Shown here: positions 1 to 10,563 of the stretch, piece by piece
Layout of the letters: every line of letters begins with the position of its first letter
Numbering within the stretch: the first letter of the stretch is position 1
Source of the DNA: Actinernus sp. WN-2022
Lineage: Eukaryota; Cnidaria; Anthozoa; Actiniaria; Actinernidae
Assembly: GCA_030867875.1 (NCBI GenBank)
Contig: JAOWCC010000577.1
Location: 87,773,740 to 87,837,739, forward strand
Length of the DNA stretch: 64,000 bases
Reading direction: 5' to 3'
Notes under the pieces: generated by a model
Told to the model about the DNA's origin: nothing
What the model saw: the letters and a program-made list of their open reading frames with translations, nothing else
The model's database searches: none
Position numbers and translations under genes: made by a program

Positions 1-394
1 TGCTCAGATAGATACGTGGTTATTGTCAAATCTTTTAGACTGGATAATAAAATTATGAACACATCAGTTCAAAAATTGATGCATTCGATGAAAAATATAC
101 ATCTGGATGACCATAAAGTAGTATTTCAGTTTTTCTTTTCAGTGGAAGATGCTGATAACCATTTGTCACTGAGAACCTGTGCGACAGAGGTGAGAAGAGT
201 TATACGCGGAGCGGCAAAAAGAGGACAACATAGAAAAAAATGAAAAACAGATTCTGTGGGAAAGCCACATTGGCAACAATTATCTACAAATTATACATTT
301 TACAACCACATAAATATCAAGTCTAAATAAGAAAAATACAATAAAATACATGGTCAATGTAAAGTAATAAAATCAACAACAGATCAGCTAATTA

Positions 395-796
395 CTACTG
401 ATTAAATAGATGTGTTTTCAGTTTGGCTTTAAAAATGCTAAGAGAGTACGCATTTCTAACGTTGTCAGGTAGTGCATTCCACAGTTTTGCAGCAGCAACT
501 GAAAAAGCTCTGTCCCCGTAGGTCTTAGTATTAGACTTAGCAACCTGCAGGAAATTACAGTTAGATAATCTTAACGAACGATTGGGTCTGTAACAGATAA
601 GCAGTTCGCTTAAATTATCTGGTGCTTGGTTATGAAGGATTTTGTAAGTCAACAATAAGATCTTAAAAGTAATTATGTTCCTAACGGTAAGCCAGTGTAA
701 ATATCGTAGAACTGGTGATATGTGATCATAGCTAGCCATTTTTGGTTTGTAAGCCCGTTCCGAACTTCGCGAGTTTAGTGAGGGTAAGGGAATCAA
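395..796 (-). pseudogene. C-terminal part of LINE ORF2
   Basis: A 133-codon open stretch carries the typical post-RT text of CR1/L2 ORF2 proteins: DHISPVLRYLHWLTV, then FKILLLTYKILHNQAP, then AAAKLWNALPDNVRNA, ending in KTHLFNQ. It continues the protein that stops near 2,060 on the minus strand, where the text LDKLQRI followed by NNAARI is cut by the TTAA element at 846-2,056. It encodes no functional protein alone. Confidence 0.85.
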
Positions 797-845
797 GAAC
801 AGACTAATGAACAGGCGTAAAGTTTGTAAGCCCGGGCTTACTGGC

Positions 846-2056
846 TTAAGGACGGTGCCTACTAATTACAAACCAATTTGTTTTCTAAAAATCTATATGG
901 ATTGTTTGACCCCCCCTAAGGAGCTTTTGAAATCAGAAAAAAAATATGGGGTGCCCATACGTTTAAGAGAGATAATTAAGGATGAAAATCGAAAAAAGTG
1001 CTGACTCAGCATTTTTCTTTGTCCGAGAAACGATTTTTTAATTCGATTAATATTTTGGGTTATCTGGCAAAATATTAGGGCAAAAAACGTTAGACATAGC
1101 GTTCTTCACAAAGGTGCCTATCAAACCATTTATCTTACAATGACTATCATTTTTTGTACAAATTTTGCTTTGTAACTCATTAGTGACCATGAACAGACAT
1201 ATATTTTTTGCTGAAATGGACATCAAGTTTCAATTTTATAAAGACAAAAAATATATGTAAACGTTGTTTAGCTTCCATATTATAGATTACAAAAAGAAAA
1301 AAATGGGGGCATCCACGCGTTTTAAAAAGTTATGTGGATGGTAGGCCTCTTTATCGCTAATTTTATTTTCAAAAAGTGACATTTTTTTACCAAGCCCTGA
1401 AAATTGGTTTCTTTTATTGCATTCTGGGAGATTTTCAAGATGGCGGCGGGGAAAAGAGTCAGTCCCGTCTTTCGACTTTCTTCATTGAAAATCAAACCTG
1501 TTGCTGCTTCCTTTGTGCTCAAACCCCATACAGTCCTTCCTTCTTCATTCTTCTTTGGATTTCCAAGAGGTTTACCCGTTTTCACAAAGCTTATTTGACC
1601 GTATTCACACATTGGTTATACTGCCGAGTACATGTTTGGAGAAACTGACAAAACTCGAAAGCATCGACAGGCCTAAAGCAAAGGTGCTGTGCGAAAAGAC
1701 AGCAGCGATTCATGGCAGTCCAAACAACCTTCATTCAATTGGTCGGGTAAATCTTCTAAATTTACAACTCTTCGACCATCTCCCCACGATAAATCATCAC
1801 TAAGATGGTCGGCTCTTTTAATACCATTTCAGCTGAAAATTGTCTTTCGTGGCCGTGTTTGGAATTTAAAGATTTCCCAAATCGTTCATTTCTCAAGCAT
1901 ATCTTTCGACCGTATTTTAAAATCCTTCATCTTTCTGTCTGTCAAATTACATAATTAACACAGCTTTTTCAAAATAGTTCTGCAACCGGGATGACACGCG
2001 GGACGCAAGATGCGCAGAACGGCGTGCGCGCTGACATTAGTAGGCACCGACCTTAA
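846..2056. mobile_element. TTAA-target DNA element, copy 1 (1,211 bp)
   Basis: The element starts TTAAGGACGGTGCCTACTA and ends TAGTAGGCACCGACCTTAA, which are inverted copies with TTAA at both outer edges. It sits inside the LINE reading frame and interrupts the ORF2 text between the LQRI-NNAAR segment and the DHISPVLR segment, so its limits are fixed independently by the host element. A second full copy lies at 26,671-27,912. A TTAA target is used by piggyBac and Kolobok families; the family is not decided here. No transposase is visible, so it is probably non-autonomous. Confidence 0.85.
1322..1612 (-). CDS. Small ORF inside TTAA element copy 1, unknown product
   Basis: A 96-codon ORF starts at an ATG and reads MCEYGQISFVKTGKPLGN at its N-terminus, with the central text EEGRTVWGLSTKEAATGLIF. 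The matching ORF in the second element copy (27,213-27,437) keeps the first 70 or so residues with few changes, then ends early after an indel. An open frame also runs on the opposite strand of the same stretch in both copies, so the conservation may simply reflect recent common descent. I do not recognise a domain; it does not resemble a transposase. Confidence 0.25.
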   Translation of the reverse strand: MCEYGQISFVKTGKPLGNPKKNEEGRTVWGLSTKEAATGLIFNEESRKTGLTLFPAAILKISQNAIKETNFQGLVKKCHFLKIKLAIKRPTIHITF

Positions 2057-3537
2057 AGGCAGCTACGCCCATGCTGGCTATAATCCTAGCAGCATTGTTC
2101 TAGATACGTTGCAGCTTATCAAGCTGAACAGCCGAAAGACCATACAATATCCTGTTACAACTATCGAGCTTAGATGTAATAAATGCGTGAACGAGTTCAG
2201 TCTCACACTCACTTTGACCAATATATTTTCTAATTCGACCAATATTACGTATCGCAAGTTTAGCAGATCTGCAGATGTTGTTTACATGATCTGACAGAGT
2301 TAAACAGCTGTCCACGATGAATCCAAGATTACGCGAAGCAGGTTTACTGGTGATCAAAGTGCCATCAACATTAGCGCCAAGACCTACATCACACTTACTG
2401 GAAATATAACGTGAATGGAAATGGATAACTTCGGTCTTAAGGATTGCACATGAGGTCGTTCTTCGTACACCAAGTAACAATGTCCTTCGTGCACAGTTCA
2501 AGCAGAGATAAAACATTGGCACGATCACGTTGGGAGTCAATAGAGACGTATGACTGTGTGTCGTCTGCGTACATCATACAGTTCATGCCATGCGAGGTAA
2601 TCATATCCTCCAATGGTGAAAAGAAGAGGCAAAAAAGAGGAGGACCCAACACTGATCTTTGAGCGACACCATAACTTAATGATCTCTCAGAGGAAATGGC
2701 GTCCTTAATTTGGACCGACTGAGTTCTTCCAACAAGGTATGAACGAAACCAGTTCAAAACTGTCCCATTTATTCCGTAACGGTGTCTGAGTCTCTGAAGT
2801 AACTGACAAAGTATGCTCAATTGTGTCAAACGCTGAAGATAAGTCCAACATGATCAGTACGACTTCTTGGTGTTTATCAATAGCCATTAAGATGTCATTA
2901 AACACATGCACTAGAGCAGTTTCCGTACTATGAAAAGATATGTAATCCGACTGAAATTTAGCTAGAAGTTTGTTCTCAATAAGGTAGTTCATAGTCTGTC
3001 TGTGCGCATTCGCTCTGGCGCATTCGCTCTGGTGCATGCTTGTGAAGAAGATCACGTAAGGTGTTATTAAACTGATCCGTAAGCATGTTAACATCAACTG
3101 TCATAGAGTTTCGTGTGGGCGCACAGATAGATGATTGAAGAACGCTCTTACGCCATGATTGTAAATCCATGTTGCGCAGATATCATGGTGACCGGATGAC
3201 TTTCTTAGATGCACAAGGACTAGGTAGTTCAAAAGAACAGATGACTGCGCTATGATCAGGAGGAAGGTCAGACACGATTTCAGGTGTGCCACAAAGCAGT
3301 CTCTTCTTGACGATCAATAGAGATCTAGCGTATGACCACGTCGATAAGTAGCACCCACAACCCTTTGTTCCAGTCCCGCAGAGTCTAACAAATCAGCAAA
3401 ACGAGCTACATCGCAGTAATAAGAATCCTCCATATGGAAATTAAAATTCCCAGAGATTACCAAATGGCCAGGCACAACAGCAAGGTCTTCAAGTAGTCTA
3501 GAAAATTCATGAAAAAGTAAAGGTATTCTCAAGCATG
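2057..3537 (-). pseudogene. LINE ORF2 fragment: endonuclease end and reverse transcriptase
   Basis: Successive minus-strand frames give the end of the endonuclease (FADLLDSAG, GATYRRGHTLDLY), a linker (FNNTLRDLLHKHAPERM), then reverse transcriptase blocks including LIMLDLSSAFDTIEH and MMYADDTQSYV. The catalytic YADD is still visible, but several frameshifts separate the blocks. The 2,057 end is the insertion point of the TTAA element, and the 3,537 end is the insertion point of another element. Confidence 0.85.
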
Positions 3538-4138
3538 TTTTAAAAGGCCTGGTTCAGGGGTCAAATTTCGGGTAAAAACTGTTTTCCTTATTTATGGTAA
3601 GTACGCCAAGTTTCTCACGATAATAGATATCGCCATTCTTGACTATCTTAAGTGGTAAATCAGTAAATCAAACACGCGGCTCCGAGTTTAAAATAGCTAG
3701 GATGATGAGTGGATATGTTTAGTTAAGGTTGAAGCCTTTTACCTAAATCAGCTTAGAAAAGATGACTACAATGTTTCGTTAACGAGTAATTAAGGCGAAA
3801 ATGTGCAAAATAGGTCACGTGACTTTTTGTACCCTTAATATCTCCTTATCTTTACATGATATAGTCATGCTTTCTAAGCGTGGTCTGAAACACTGCGGGA
3901 GGAGTAATGTTTTAGCAGGGTTACTTTATATTCATTTGTTATCGTCGCAGCCGCATTTCACTTAAACGATTATATATAATTATGACGTCATCGATCACGT
4001 GATGCGACGACCATCCACTCAACAAAAGGAAGGTGATATTAGTATTGTGGTGTAATTAGATTTTGTTTAAACTGTTATTTCTGTCAGAAAACATTTTTTA
4101 ACGTAAATCTATATTCCGTTAAATGAACCAGTCCTTAA
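3538..4138. mobile_element. Short inverted-repeat element inside the LINE endonuclease
   Basis: The endonuclease text stops at 4,139 and resumes at 3,537 on the minus strand; the 601 bp between carries no LINE coding sequence. Its ends are imperfect inverted repeats: TTTTAAAAGGCCTGGTTCA on the left and TGAACCAGTCCTTAA on the right. The flanks CTCAAGCATG and CATGCTTGAG are also inverted, so the target may have been a short palindrome, duplicated as CATG or TTAA. No ORF of note is inside. The family is unknown. Confidence 0.55.
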
Positions 4139-4500
4139 CATGCTTGAGTTGTAAGTTTGTTCTTTTTAGATGGAGGAGGGTGATAAATGGTAACAAGACG
4201 AATGACTGAGTTCTTTGACGTTATATAGCAGCGTCCATATACTCCATTTATGCAAACGTTGTCATTTCATTTTGCTTAATATCGAAACCCTTACGAATAA
4301 ATAACCAACTCCACTACCTTTGCCTGTTAGGTAGATGTAAAAATGTGAAATCTTGTAGAGTGTTCAGAATTTCCGCAACATTATTATCAGACAACCAGCT
4401 CTCAGTAATTGACAAAATGTCTATCCGTATGGAAATGCTAAAGTCACAAATGGAGGCTGCTTTCTTGTTGAGCGATCATGCATTCCATTGAGCGAAAAGG
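4139..4500 (-). pseudogene. LINE ORF2 fragment: start of AP endonuclease
   Basis: The minus strand reads NKKAASICDFSISIRIDI, then LSITESWLSDNN and GVGYLFVRK. This is the N-terminal endonuclease pattern in which a conserved catalytic glutamate sits in the TESWL motif. A frameshift and several stops follow, before the insertion boundary at 4,138. Confidence 0.75.
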
Positions 4501-4977
4501 ACACGTGGCATACATTTTGAGATGCAGTTACTGCGATTGATGTTTACAAGATTGATAGATATTTTCTGGCCAATGGAACAGAGACTGTCATTGTACAAAG
4601 GCGACGAGTCATGGCGAGTCGATTCAATCACAGGGTTGCTTTGGACATCTTTGGTGTTGATTCGTTCTGCTTGATGAGATTTTCAGTGCCTTGTGAACAG
4701 TCATTTCCATAATTAGCAATGGATGGACGAATTCGAACATAATTCCGTAAGTTCGATCTAAATATTGACCGATCCAACAAAAACCAGGTCTAGAAAAAAG
4801 TCTAGTCTTGGGTCTTCGGCAAGGTTTGCAGATATTACCCCAGATTCTAAATCGATATCTTGGATTTGGCATGTACAGTGTTAGAACAATGATTTACCAC
4901 TGCAGAAACTTCATTTAATCCAGTTCTGACTGACTGGGAAATACAAAGTTAAACTGTATCCCAGCATGCTCTACGGC

Positions 4978-5300
4978 CAAAACGAAAAGAGCAATGAATT
5001 TGTACGTGTAGAAAACAACTTCGTAGAGACATGGGGTTTTCACCAAAATGTTACCCATAGAAAACTGCAGGGGATCTTCTTAATTTGGTTGACATTAAAG
5101 TTCAGGAAGAGATGATAGCAAAGTTAAATGGTTGCCCAGGCCCCGCTCGGCCAAGACAAATGGCGATGCATTTTTACGGGTAGATCGTACGGCAACATCG
5201 GGTTTTTACCAAAATGTTGGCCATAGAAAACTGCAGATGTTCCTCTTAGTTTGGTTGAAATCGACATTCAGAAGGAGAAATGAGAGCGAAATTAAAATAA
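4978..5300. repeat. Degenerate tandem duplication, about 165-bp unit
   Basis: Two adjacent diverged units share the order of gccaaAAcgaaaa/gccaagacaaa, then GGGTTTT-ACCAAAATGTT, then CCATAGAAAACTGCAG, then CTTAATTTGGTTGA/CTTAGTTTGGTTGA. No coding potential was identified. The duplication is old, with many substitutions. Confidence 0.5.
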
Positions 5301-5371
5301 TATTTCAAAAACGGCTAAACCCATCCCCCCGGCTACCCCCGGCTATTTTTTATTTCTTTAACTATGCAGTA

Positions 5372-5405
5372 CACACACACACATATATATATAGAGAGAG
5401 AGAGA
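5372..5405. repeat. Compound microsatellite (AC)n(AT)n(AG)n
   Basis: Consecutive short runs of AC, AT and AG dinucleotides precede a perfect hairpin; a (TA)n run follows it at about 5,526-5,552. Confidence 0.9.
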
Positions 5406-5452
5406 TTAATTATATCAAACAGTTCTCGATACAATGCTGTAGAGCAATAATG

Positions 5453-5526
5453 CTAAGGATTCGGAGTATTTAAATTCTTGGTTGAAATATGAATCAACCA
5501 AGAATTTAAATACTCCGAATCCTTAG
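5453..5526. repeat. Perfect 33-bp inverted repeat with 8-nt loop
   Basis: The left arm 5,453-5,485 and right arm 5,494-5,526 are exact reverse complements, separated by AATATGAA. The arms start CTAAGGATTCGGAGTATTTA. Dinucleotide repeats border both sides, so the structure may be a replication- or slippage-linked foldback or the relic of a very small element. Confidence 0.9.
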
Positions 5527-5579
5527 TATATATATATATATATACATATATAACTAGAAAAGAAGTGAAAGAGAAAATA

Positions 5580-5625
5580 TGTGCCCTGAGTCGGATTTGA
5601 ACCCACGGCCTCGGCATACCAGTTC
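5580..5625 (-). repeat. tRNA-like end of a truncated SINE
   Basis: The minus strand reads CCGTGGGTTCAAATCCGACT, which contains a good pol III B box (GGTTCAAATCC) and a T-arm-like flank. No A box or closed cloverleaf is seen upstream, so this is a truncated tRNA-derived element rather than a tRNA gene. Confidence 0.45.
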
Positions 5626-6417
5626 GCTGTGCTGTGATTGAAATATCTTTTGTCTTCCCCCTTTCCTATTGGCTGGATGGTGTTTTCGTTTTCACAGTAA
5701 AAATGTCCAACAGCACACGGTTTCCTTTATTTTCTGCTCGTAACTTTGACTGAGGACATCTCATACAGCACTTAAGACACATTCAAGCAAAACTGATCGT
5801 GCGAGAGGACATACTCATTGCCGCAGTTTATTGTCTCATTTCCTAAGTTCTTACGCGAATCATTACTTAAACGAGCGTCAGTTCACCACTATCTGGAGGC
5901 AGGTTTTTTCTTTCGATGTCACTTTTCTACTGTTGACATGGTAATAGCATTGCGCACAGATGACGTTACAAATTTAGACCCCCCGCCAAGACTCAAACAA
6001 ACAAACCACTTTTCGCGTTAGAACCGTGCAAGAATTGACCAGCACTTCAGTTCGTCCTCTGACTGTTCTACCAGAAATGACGGCTTTTTTATATTTTGAA
6101 AGAGAATCTGATTATTATACTGTCGAACAGCTTATATTAAACGTCGGCTAAAATACAGAGGATTGAAACAAAGCGATAAACGGCAATATTATCAAGCGAG
6201 TTCCGACGACATTTTGAAAGGGGTGCAAACATGGCGCGAACAAATTATTTCCGTAAAATCGAATTTCTGGAATATTTACCGTCTACAAACTTAAGATACC
6301 AGGTAAAAGATTAACTGATCAAAAGTTGAGGGATGTAGCTGTGCTGGGAAGCGTGCAATCGTGTTTTCAGTTTTCCAAGGCATTTGTCTGTATTATATGA
6401 ACCACGACGGTCCAAGT
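5626..6417. other. No recognisable gene
   Basis: Short open frames here have no recognisable domain. The stretch 5,938-6,020 is a diverged inverted match to about 8,640-8,725 (AGACCCCCCGCCAAGACTCA against GAGTCTTGCGGGGGGTCT), suggesting two scraps of one dispersed repeat. Confidence 0.4.
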
Positions 6418-7110
6418 TAGCCTGCGTCACATCCGGATTTTTTTCTGGTATAGTCCGTCTGCGAAGCAGCGACACAAACCGTGTTCTAGACCCCAGCAGC
6501 GTACCGTGTTTGAGTACACGTTCTGATTGGTTTTTTAAAATGCTCATTTCTTACACGTCTTCTGACTTGCCATTCAACTGTCACCAGCCTGTCACCTGTT
6601 AGTCTCCCCAGAATCCAAGAACCACTCGCGCCAGAACACTCGTCTGGCAGGAAATCGTTAGTGGAAATATAGAGGCTAAACTTAAAAATATGGATGTAGA
6701 ATCGGTTCAAATAGCTTCGTATATATTCCGTTCTTAGCTTTTATCAAGAAATAACAAATATTTTGGAAGAACTCATTTAATTTTAGGCTGAACTAGTGAG
6801 CTCGTGTAAAATGCCGACAAAAGCGAGTCGTTGCTTATTTAATTTGTTCATTTACGCTGTAATTGGTCTAGACAAATGGGGAATGGAATGTCGTGCTGAT
6901 GTAACCAGCTGTTAGAGCTATCGCATGGCGTGACGATCCTAGTCATTTCAAAATAGCCAGTCAGAAGGCGTGTGAGAAGCATTTTTAAAAGCCAATCAGA
7001 ACGCGTACTCAGATCACGGTACGCTGCTGGGGGTCTAGAACAAGCTTTCCGTCGCTGGTTCGCAGACGGATACAACCGGGGTTCAGTTCGGATGCGACTG
7101 GCGCAGGCTA
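6418..7110. mobile_element. hAT-like non-autonomous element with 8-bp target duplication
   Basis: The ends are TAGCCTGCGtCacatCCGGA on the left and its imperfect inverse ending GCGCAGGCTA on the right. Homology of the two arms extends about 150 bp inward, including 6,440-6,565 against 6,955-7,077. GTCCAAGT occurs immediately outside both ends (6,410-6,417 and 7,111-7,118), a perfect 8-bp direct duplication. Eight bases is typical of hAT, P and some Mutator-like families. The ORFs in the arms are shadows of the inverted repeat, and there is no transposase. Confidence 0.8.
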
Positions 7111-8098
7111 GTCCAAGTCCGCTGGGAAATTTAGAGACAAATGTATGGAAAACTCAAAACACTATTTAACGCTTGTTTGCAACTGATCTATTCCGGTTGC
7201 CGCAAACAACGTTTAATATAGTCAAGCTCCAACTGAATCCAAAACTGATATTTTCCTATAAGATATTGCTGTAAGACTTCATCAAAACGTTGAAAAGTCA
7301 GGTTTTCCGTAAGATGGCAAAAACAAATGAGAAATGTAGCCGTGTGCATTCATCGGCAACTGGGGATATGCAGAACCAGGAATACAGGAACGGAACCACC
7401 TGAACGACCGAAACCGTTATTAAAACTGTCAAAACCAACGTATCTAACGTATAGATTTGTTAGAAATAGCCGACGTTCAGTACAGCAACTACAGCCTACG
7501 ATATTTGACTCGAGACTCTGATGAGTGCAGGCTTTAATTTTGGGACCCGTAACTGTTGGATTTTAGTCAAAAAATGGCGCTTTGCGACCTGCAAAGCGCC
7601 AACATACATGGACTGGCTTCTAATATTAAATGTCGACAAATCGCGCTTGAAATAAGTATTCACATCATCATTTTCAGCCTACATAGAAATGAACGATTTG
7701 TTAATAAAATACTGTGTAGATCTCTAGATATTTCACCCTATAGAATGCATTATTCTTGGCTTACCTTTTCGTCCAGGTCTTCTATGGCTGCCATCAGATA
7801 AACATCGTACGAAGCGCGGAAACACAAATCACGTGGGAGAAGATATATACTAGAGAGGAGAATTTCTGTTCCTTTTTCTGCCAGGGAGGGGAGGGAAGAA
7901 AGAATTATCTCGGTTTTTTCGGACTATAAATATATCACAATGTGGACTGTCGCGCTCAAAAACTAACTTTAGCGTAATTATTGCTCTGGTCAGCTCAAAT
8001 AACTGTTTGCAAGCGTGAATTGGTTTATTACTGTTTCTACAATAACCTTAGCAACAGTGCTTGGTAGTCACCATTACTTACATGAATGGGAATCTTAT
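7111..8098. other. No recognisable gene
   Basis: I see no domain, RNA gene or clear repeat boundary in this stretch. Open frames are short and have low-information translations. Confidence 0.4.
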
Positions 8099-8564
8099 TT
8101 AAAGTGCATATAAGCCCTAGCCAGTTATCTTTGTTATCGATTGTACATGAAGTGGATAGTCCAAATGTAGCGGAATATTTCTTGATTTGGGTGTTGCGTC
8201 TACGAGATATAAAGGGTTATATTTCCAATATGCTAATGATGTGATGTCATCACCGACATTTGCTGAATTTCTTTATGCTTGCAAATTAAGCTATTTTCTA
8301 ATTTAGATTTTTATTTTTGTAAAATCACTTTGATAAGCTTAAAATATAACTTAGAATTTAAAAATAGGTAATTTGTCTCCACCAGCATGCTTTTGTATAA
8401 TAAGTGATGTCGGTGATGACATCACCTCATTAGCATATTGGAAATATAAACCTTTATATCTCGTAGACGCAACACCCAAATCAAGAAATATTCTACATTT
8501 GGACTATCCACTTCATGTACAATCGATATCAAAGATAACTGGCTAGGGCTTATATGCACTTTAA
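8099..8564. mobile_element. TTAA-flanked foldback element (466 bp)
   Basis: Nearly complementary arms of about 160 bp (8,099-8,258 and 8,407-8,564) flank a 148-bp AT-rich centre. The ends read TTAAAGTGCATATAAGCCCT and AGGGCTTATATGCACTTTAA, so TTAA stands at both edges as target duplication or terminal bases. The arms differ at only a few positions. No coding capacity. Confidence 0.8.
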
Positions 8565-8932
8565 GGTATTGCTTCTTTTTTTGATCGAAAAAAACTACGA
8601 ATTGTATCCTAACACGACTCTCGAACTAGTCGAACTGTAAAAAGCCGCGTGTGTTTGTCTGAGTCTTGCGGGGGGTCTCGTGTCAGACAATCTATTTTAG
8701 AAACTGTGCGCAGCGCTATTTCCAGTAATTATGGACAGGACTCAGACATTTTGAAGTCCCCAGTAGTTTGAATTTGAAAGTCTTCGGAATTTGAAGTAAT
8801 ATTTCAAAGCCAAGTGCTTGTTTTAGACGAGGTTTCTAGAACCAAGTGCCATGAACCGAGTATTTTTTTATGGTACGATGATCACTAGGATCTATCTAGA
8901 AACTACGTCTAAAACAATTACGGAGATTTGAA

Positions 8933-9052
8933 ATGGCTTCTCACACATCATTAGATATTCATGATACAGAGGACAATGATATAAAAATAACACAACTAAT
9001 TAAAGAATATAAACGGAGGAAAACAATTAAAAGCGAAATTAGAGTTCGCTAA
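8933..9052 (+). pseudogene. Short coding-like stretch, possible 5' exon remnant
   Basis: A 39-residue frame from an ATG begins MASHTSLDIHDTEDNDIKIT and continues LIKEYKRRK before stopping. In the next frame the text continues as GGKQLKAKLEFAKAENGRRR, so a one-base shift would join them into a lysine-rich start of a longer protein. The charged N-terminus resembles first exons of mobile-element proteins, but I cannot name a family. Confidence 0.25.
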
Positions 9053-9194
9053 GGCTGAGAATGGCAGGCGTCGAAACGGCTAGATGAAGAGAAGCGAAAA
9101 CGCAAACTATTTAGAGAGCCCTAAATGGACGAGAAGACTGAACCCGTTTGACTGTCAGATGAACTGATTGCAGAGTATTGGAACCGTTCGGGCA

Positions 9195-9530
9195 TGTGTA
9201 ATTGGAAGTCTGGACGGCAGAGCAAGTCTAGAAACCGGTTACGTTTATGAAATATCATACAAGCAGTGTACGTAGACTTCCAGAGGCGTTAAAGGTTATA
9301 TTTTTCATGTTTGTGTTTCTTCGTATCTCTTTCATGTAGTTATTGACTGGCTGTTTGTAGAACTGTAGTCTAGAGTAATTTGCATATTTGCTGTATTTGG
9401 AAACGTTTTCAAAGTACATCAAATATGCACATTTGTCGTACTATCCCTGGTTTCCATGTATTACCACGTGACTTGAAACGAGACTCCTCATTGGCCGATG
9501 TGCCATGAATTCCCAATGATGTGTGAGAAG
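9195..9530. repeat. Dispersed repeat R, copy 1 left part
   Basis: This matches 30,497-30,834 almost base for base (TGTGTAATTGGAAGTCTGGA onward, ending ATGATGTGTGAGAAG). The match resumes at 10,702-10,734. The 1.17 kb between is therefore an insertion relative to the second copy. The two copies of R flank duplication copy A in the same orientation. Confidence 0.85.
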
Positions 9531-9538
9531 TAATACTC

Positions 9539-9663
9539 AAAGCCTCCAATTCGGACTGGACGGGATTTCAAGTCCGCGCAATTAGTTCCAGTCCGAGGCG
9601 CAGCCGAGGACTGGAACTAATTGCAAGGACTTGAAATCCCGTCCAGTCCGAATTGGAGGCTTT
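9539..9663. repeat. Palindrome upstream of the DUF3504-like exon
   Basis: AAAGCCTCCAATTCGGACTG is followed by its inverse ending CCGAATTGGAGGCTTT, with an inner nested pair around GGACTGGAACTAATTGC. Total 125 bp, almost fully self-complementary. Vocabulary (aagtccnnnn, ggactggaactaatt) resembles the palindrome at 10,403-10,563, suggesting related structures on either side of the exon. Confidence 0.8.
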
Positions 9664-10020
9664 CAACTGACATCTCATACTCACGAATAATTAATGAGAG
9701 TTTTAAAAAAGCTAATTAACCAACATTTGTTGTTTGCACTTTGGGTTTAATTTAAATCGTCCATCAATTCGCCTATTAGAATGAACACACCAACAAAGTA
9801 ATACAAAATAGCACTGATTAAACAATAGAAAAACAAAGGGATTTGTATAACTTAGATTCAGTATAATTTCACACTTTAGTGCGTTCCCTCTATTTGAAAA
9901 AAACAAAAACGAATTGTTCTTAATTAAAGCACTTGTATTGGAGTTTGTTCACCACCGCCTCCTGGGAATGAAAAACTGGATAAAAACAAATCCAAGGTTA
10001 TAGATTCGATTTGATTAGTC

Positions 10021-10330
10021 ATGGCTTCGAGCGACGAAGAGAGCTTTCGACCTTTGAAACGTTTTAGAAAATCGAAAAGCAGAGAAGAAGAAGAGAAGGA
10101 GCTTGCTAACGCCGTACCTCTGTCTACACGGTATAAGAACAAATGGGCTGTAAACGTGTTCGTTGAATGGCGGGAAGGTAGAGAAAACAAAGTCGCTGCG
10201 TTGGAGAGTACGAGTTTAAAATTATCTTTGGAAGATATAGAAAACCTGGACGAAGATTGGGAAAAAATGAAACCCTGTTCCTTAGACTTCTGGATGGGAA
10301 AGTTTTTAGAAGAGGTTGCTGACAAGAAAG
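10021..10330 (+). CDS. First exon of a DUF3504 (Crypton-like) gene, orphaned
   Basis: An ATG opens a 103-residue exon beginning MASSDEESFRPLKRFRKSKS, followed by an acidic stretch and then STRYKNKWAVNVFVEWREGR. That last part matches the layout of the split Crypton gene at 32,002-33,699 (STKYATKYAISVYKEWAAD) and of animal DUF3504/ZMYM/QRICH-type proteins. The exon ends at a good donor (AAAG|GTACAC, phase 1). A polypyrimidine tract and CTAG acceptor lie at about 10,389-10,402, but the next base starts a palindrome and an in-frame stop soon follows, so the recombinase domain is missing. No catalytic residues remain. It could be a captured exon or a non-autonomous derivative. Confidence 0.5.
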
Positions 10331-10402
10331 GTACACGAGAACATTAATTCTTACTACCAATAAATTGTTGTTGTAGTTTGACTTGTAATTTTTTTTTTCT
10401 AG

Positions 10403-10563
10403 GCTTAAGTACAAGGACTGAACTAATGTTTTCAAGTTGTAGTACTGAATTAATTTTGTTCCAGTCCTAGGACTAGAACAAAATTAATTCAGTCCTAGGA
10501 CTAGAACAAAATTAATTCAGTCCTACAACTTGAAAATAATTAATTCAGTCCTTGTACTTAAGC
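10403..10563. repeat. Palindrome downstream of the DUF3504-like exon
   Basis: The outer arms GCTTAAGTACAAGGACTGAA (10,403-10,422) and its exact inverse (10,544-10,563) enclose nested palindromes and a tandem unit of about 34 bp (CTAGGACTAGAACAAAATTA). It begins right after the would-be splice acceptor of the exon at 10,021. Confidence 0.85.

Larger units (their letters stand above)
300..4872 (-). mobile_element. Decayed CR1/L2-group LINE, split by two insertions
   Basis: Read on the minus strand, this stretch gives in order a basic leader (4,872-4,624), the start of an AP endonuclease (about 4,500-4,150, with ITESWLSDNNVAEIL-like text), the rest of the endonuclease (3,535-3,100, with GHLVISGNFNFH), the reverse transcriptase (about 3,090-2,060, with YADDTQSYV) and the C-terminal domain (796-395). 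That is the usual order of a CR1/L2-type ORF2. The reading frame is broken by many stops and shifts, so the copy is dead. It is interrupted at 3,538-4,138 and 846-2,056 by DNA elements. The 3' UTR lies around 300-394. No ORF1 was recognised beyond 4,872. Confidence 0.85.

Noticed and set aside
143..189. 47-bp exon-like stretch with good acceptor (TTTTCTTTTCAG) and donor (GAG|GTGAG)
   Set aside because: Too short to carry recognisable protein text, and no neighbouring exons are visible; kept out of the annotation.
5938..8725. Inverted matches at 5,938-6,020 and about 8,640-8,725 as termini of one 2.8 kb transposon
   Set aside because: Homology fades within 80 bp on both sides and no target duplication is visible; more likely two scraps of one dispersed repeat.
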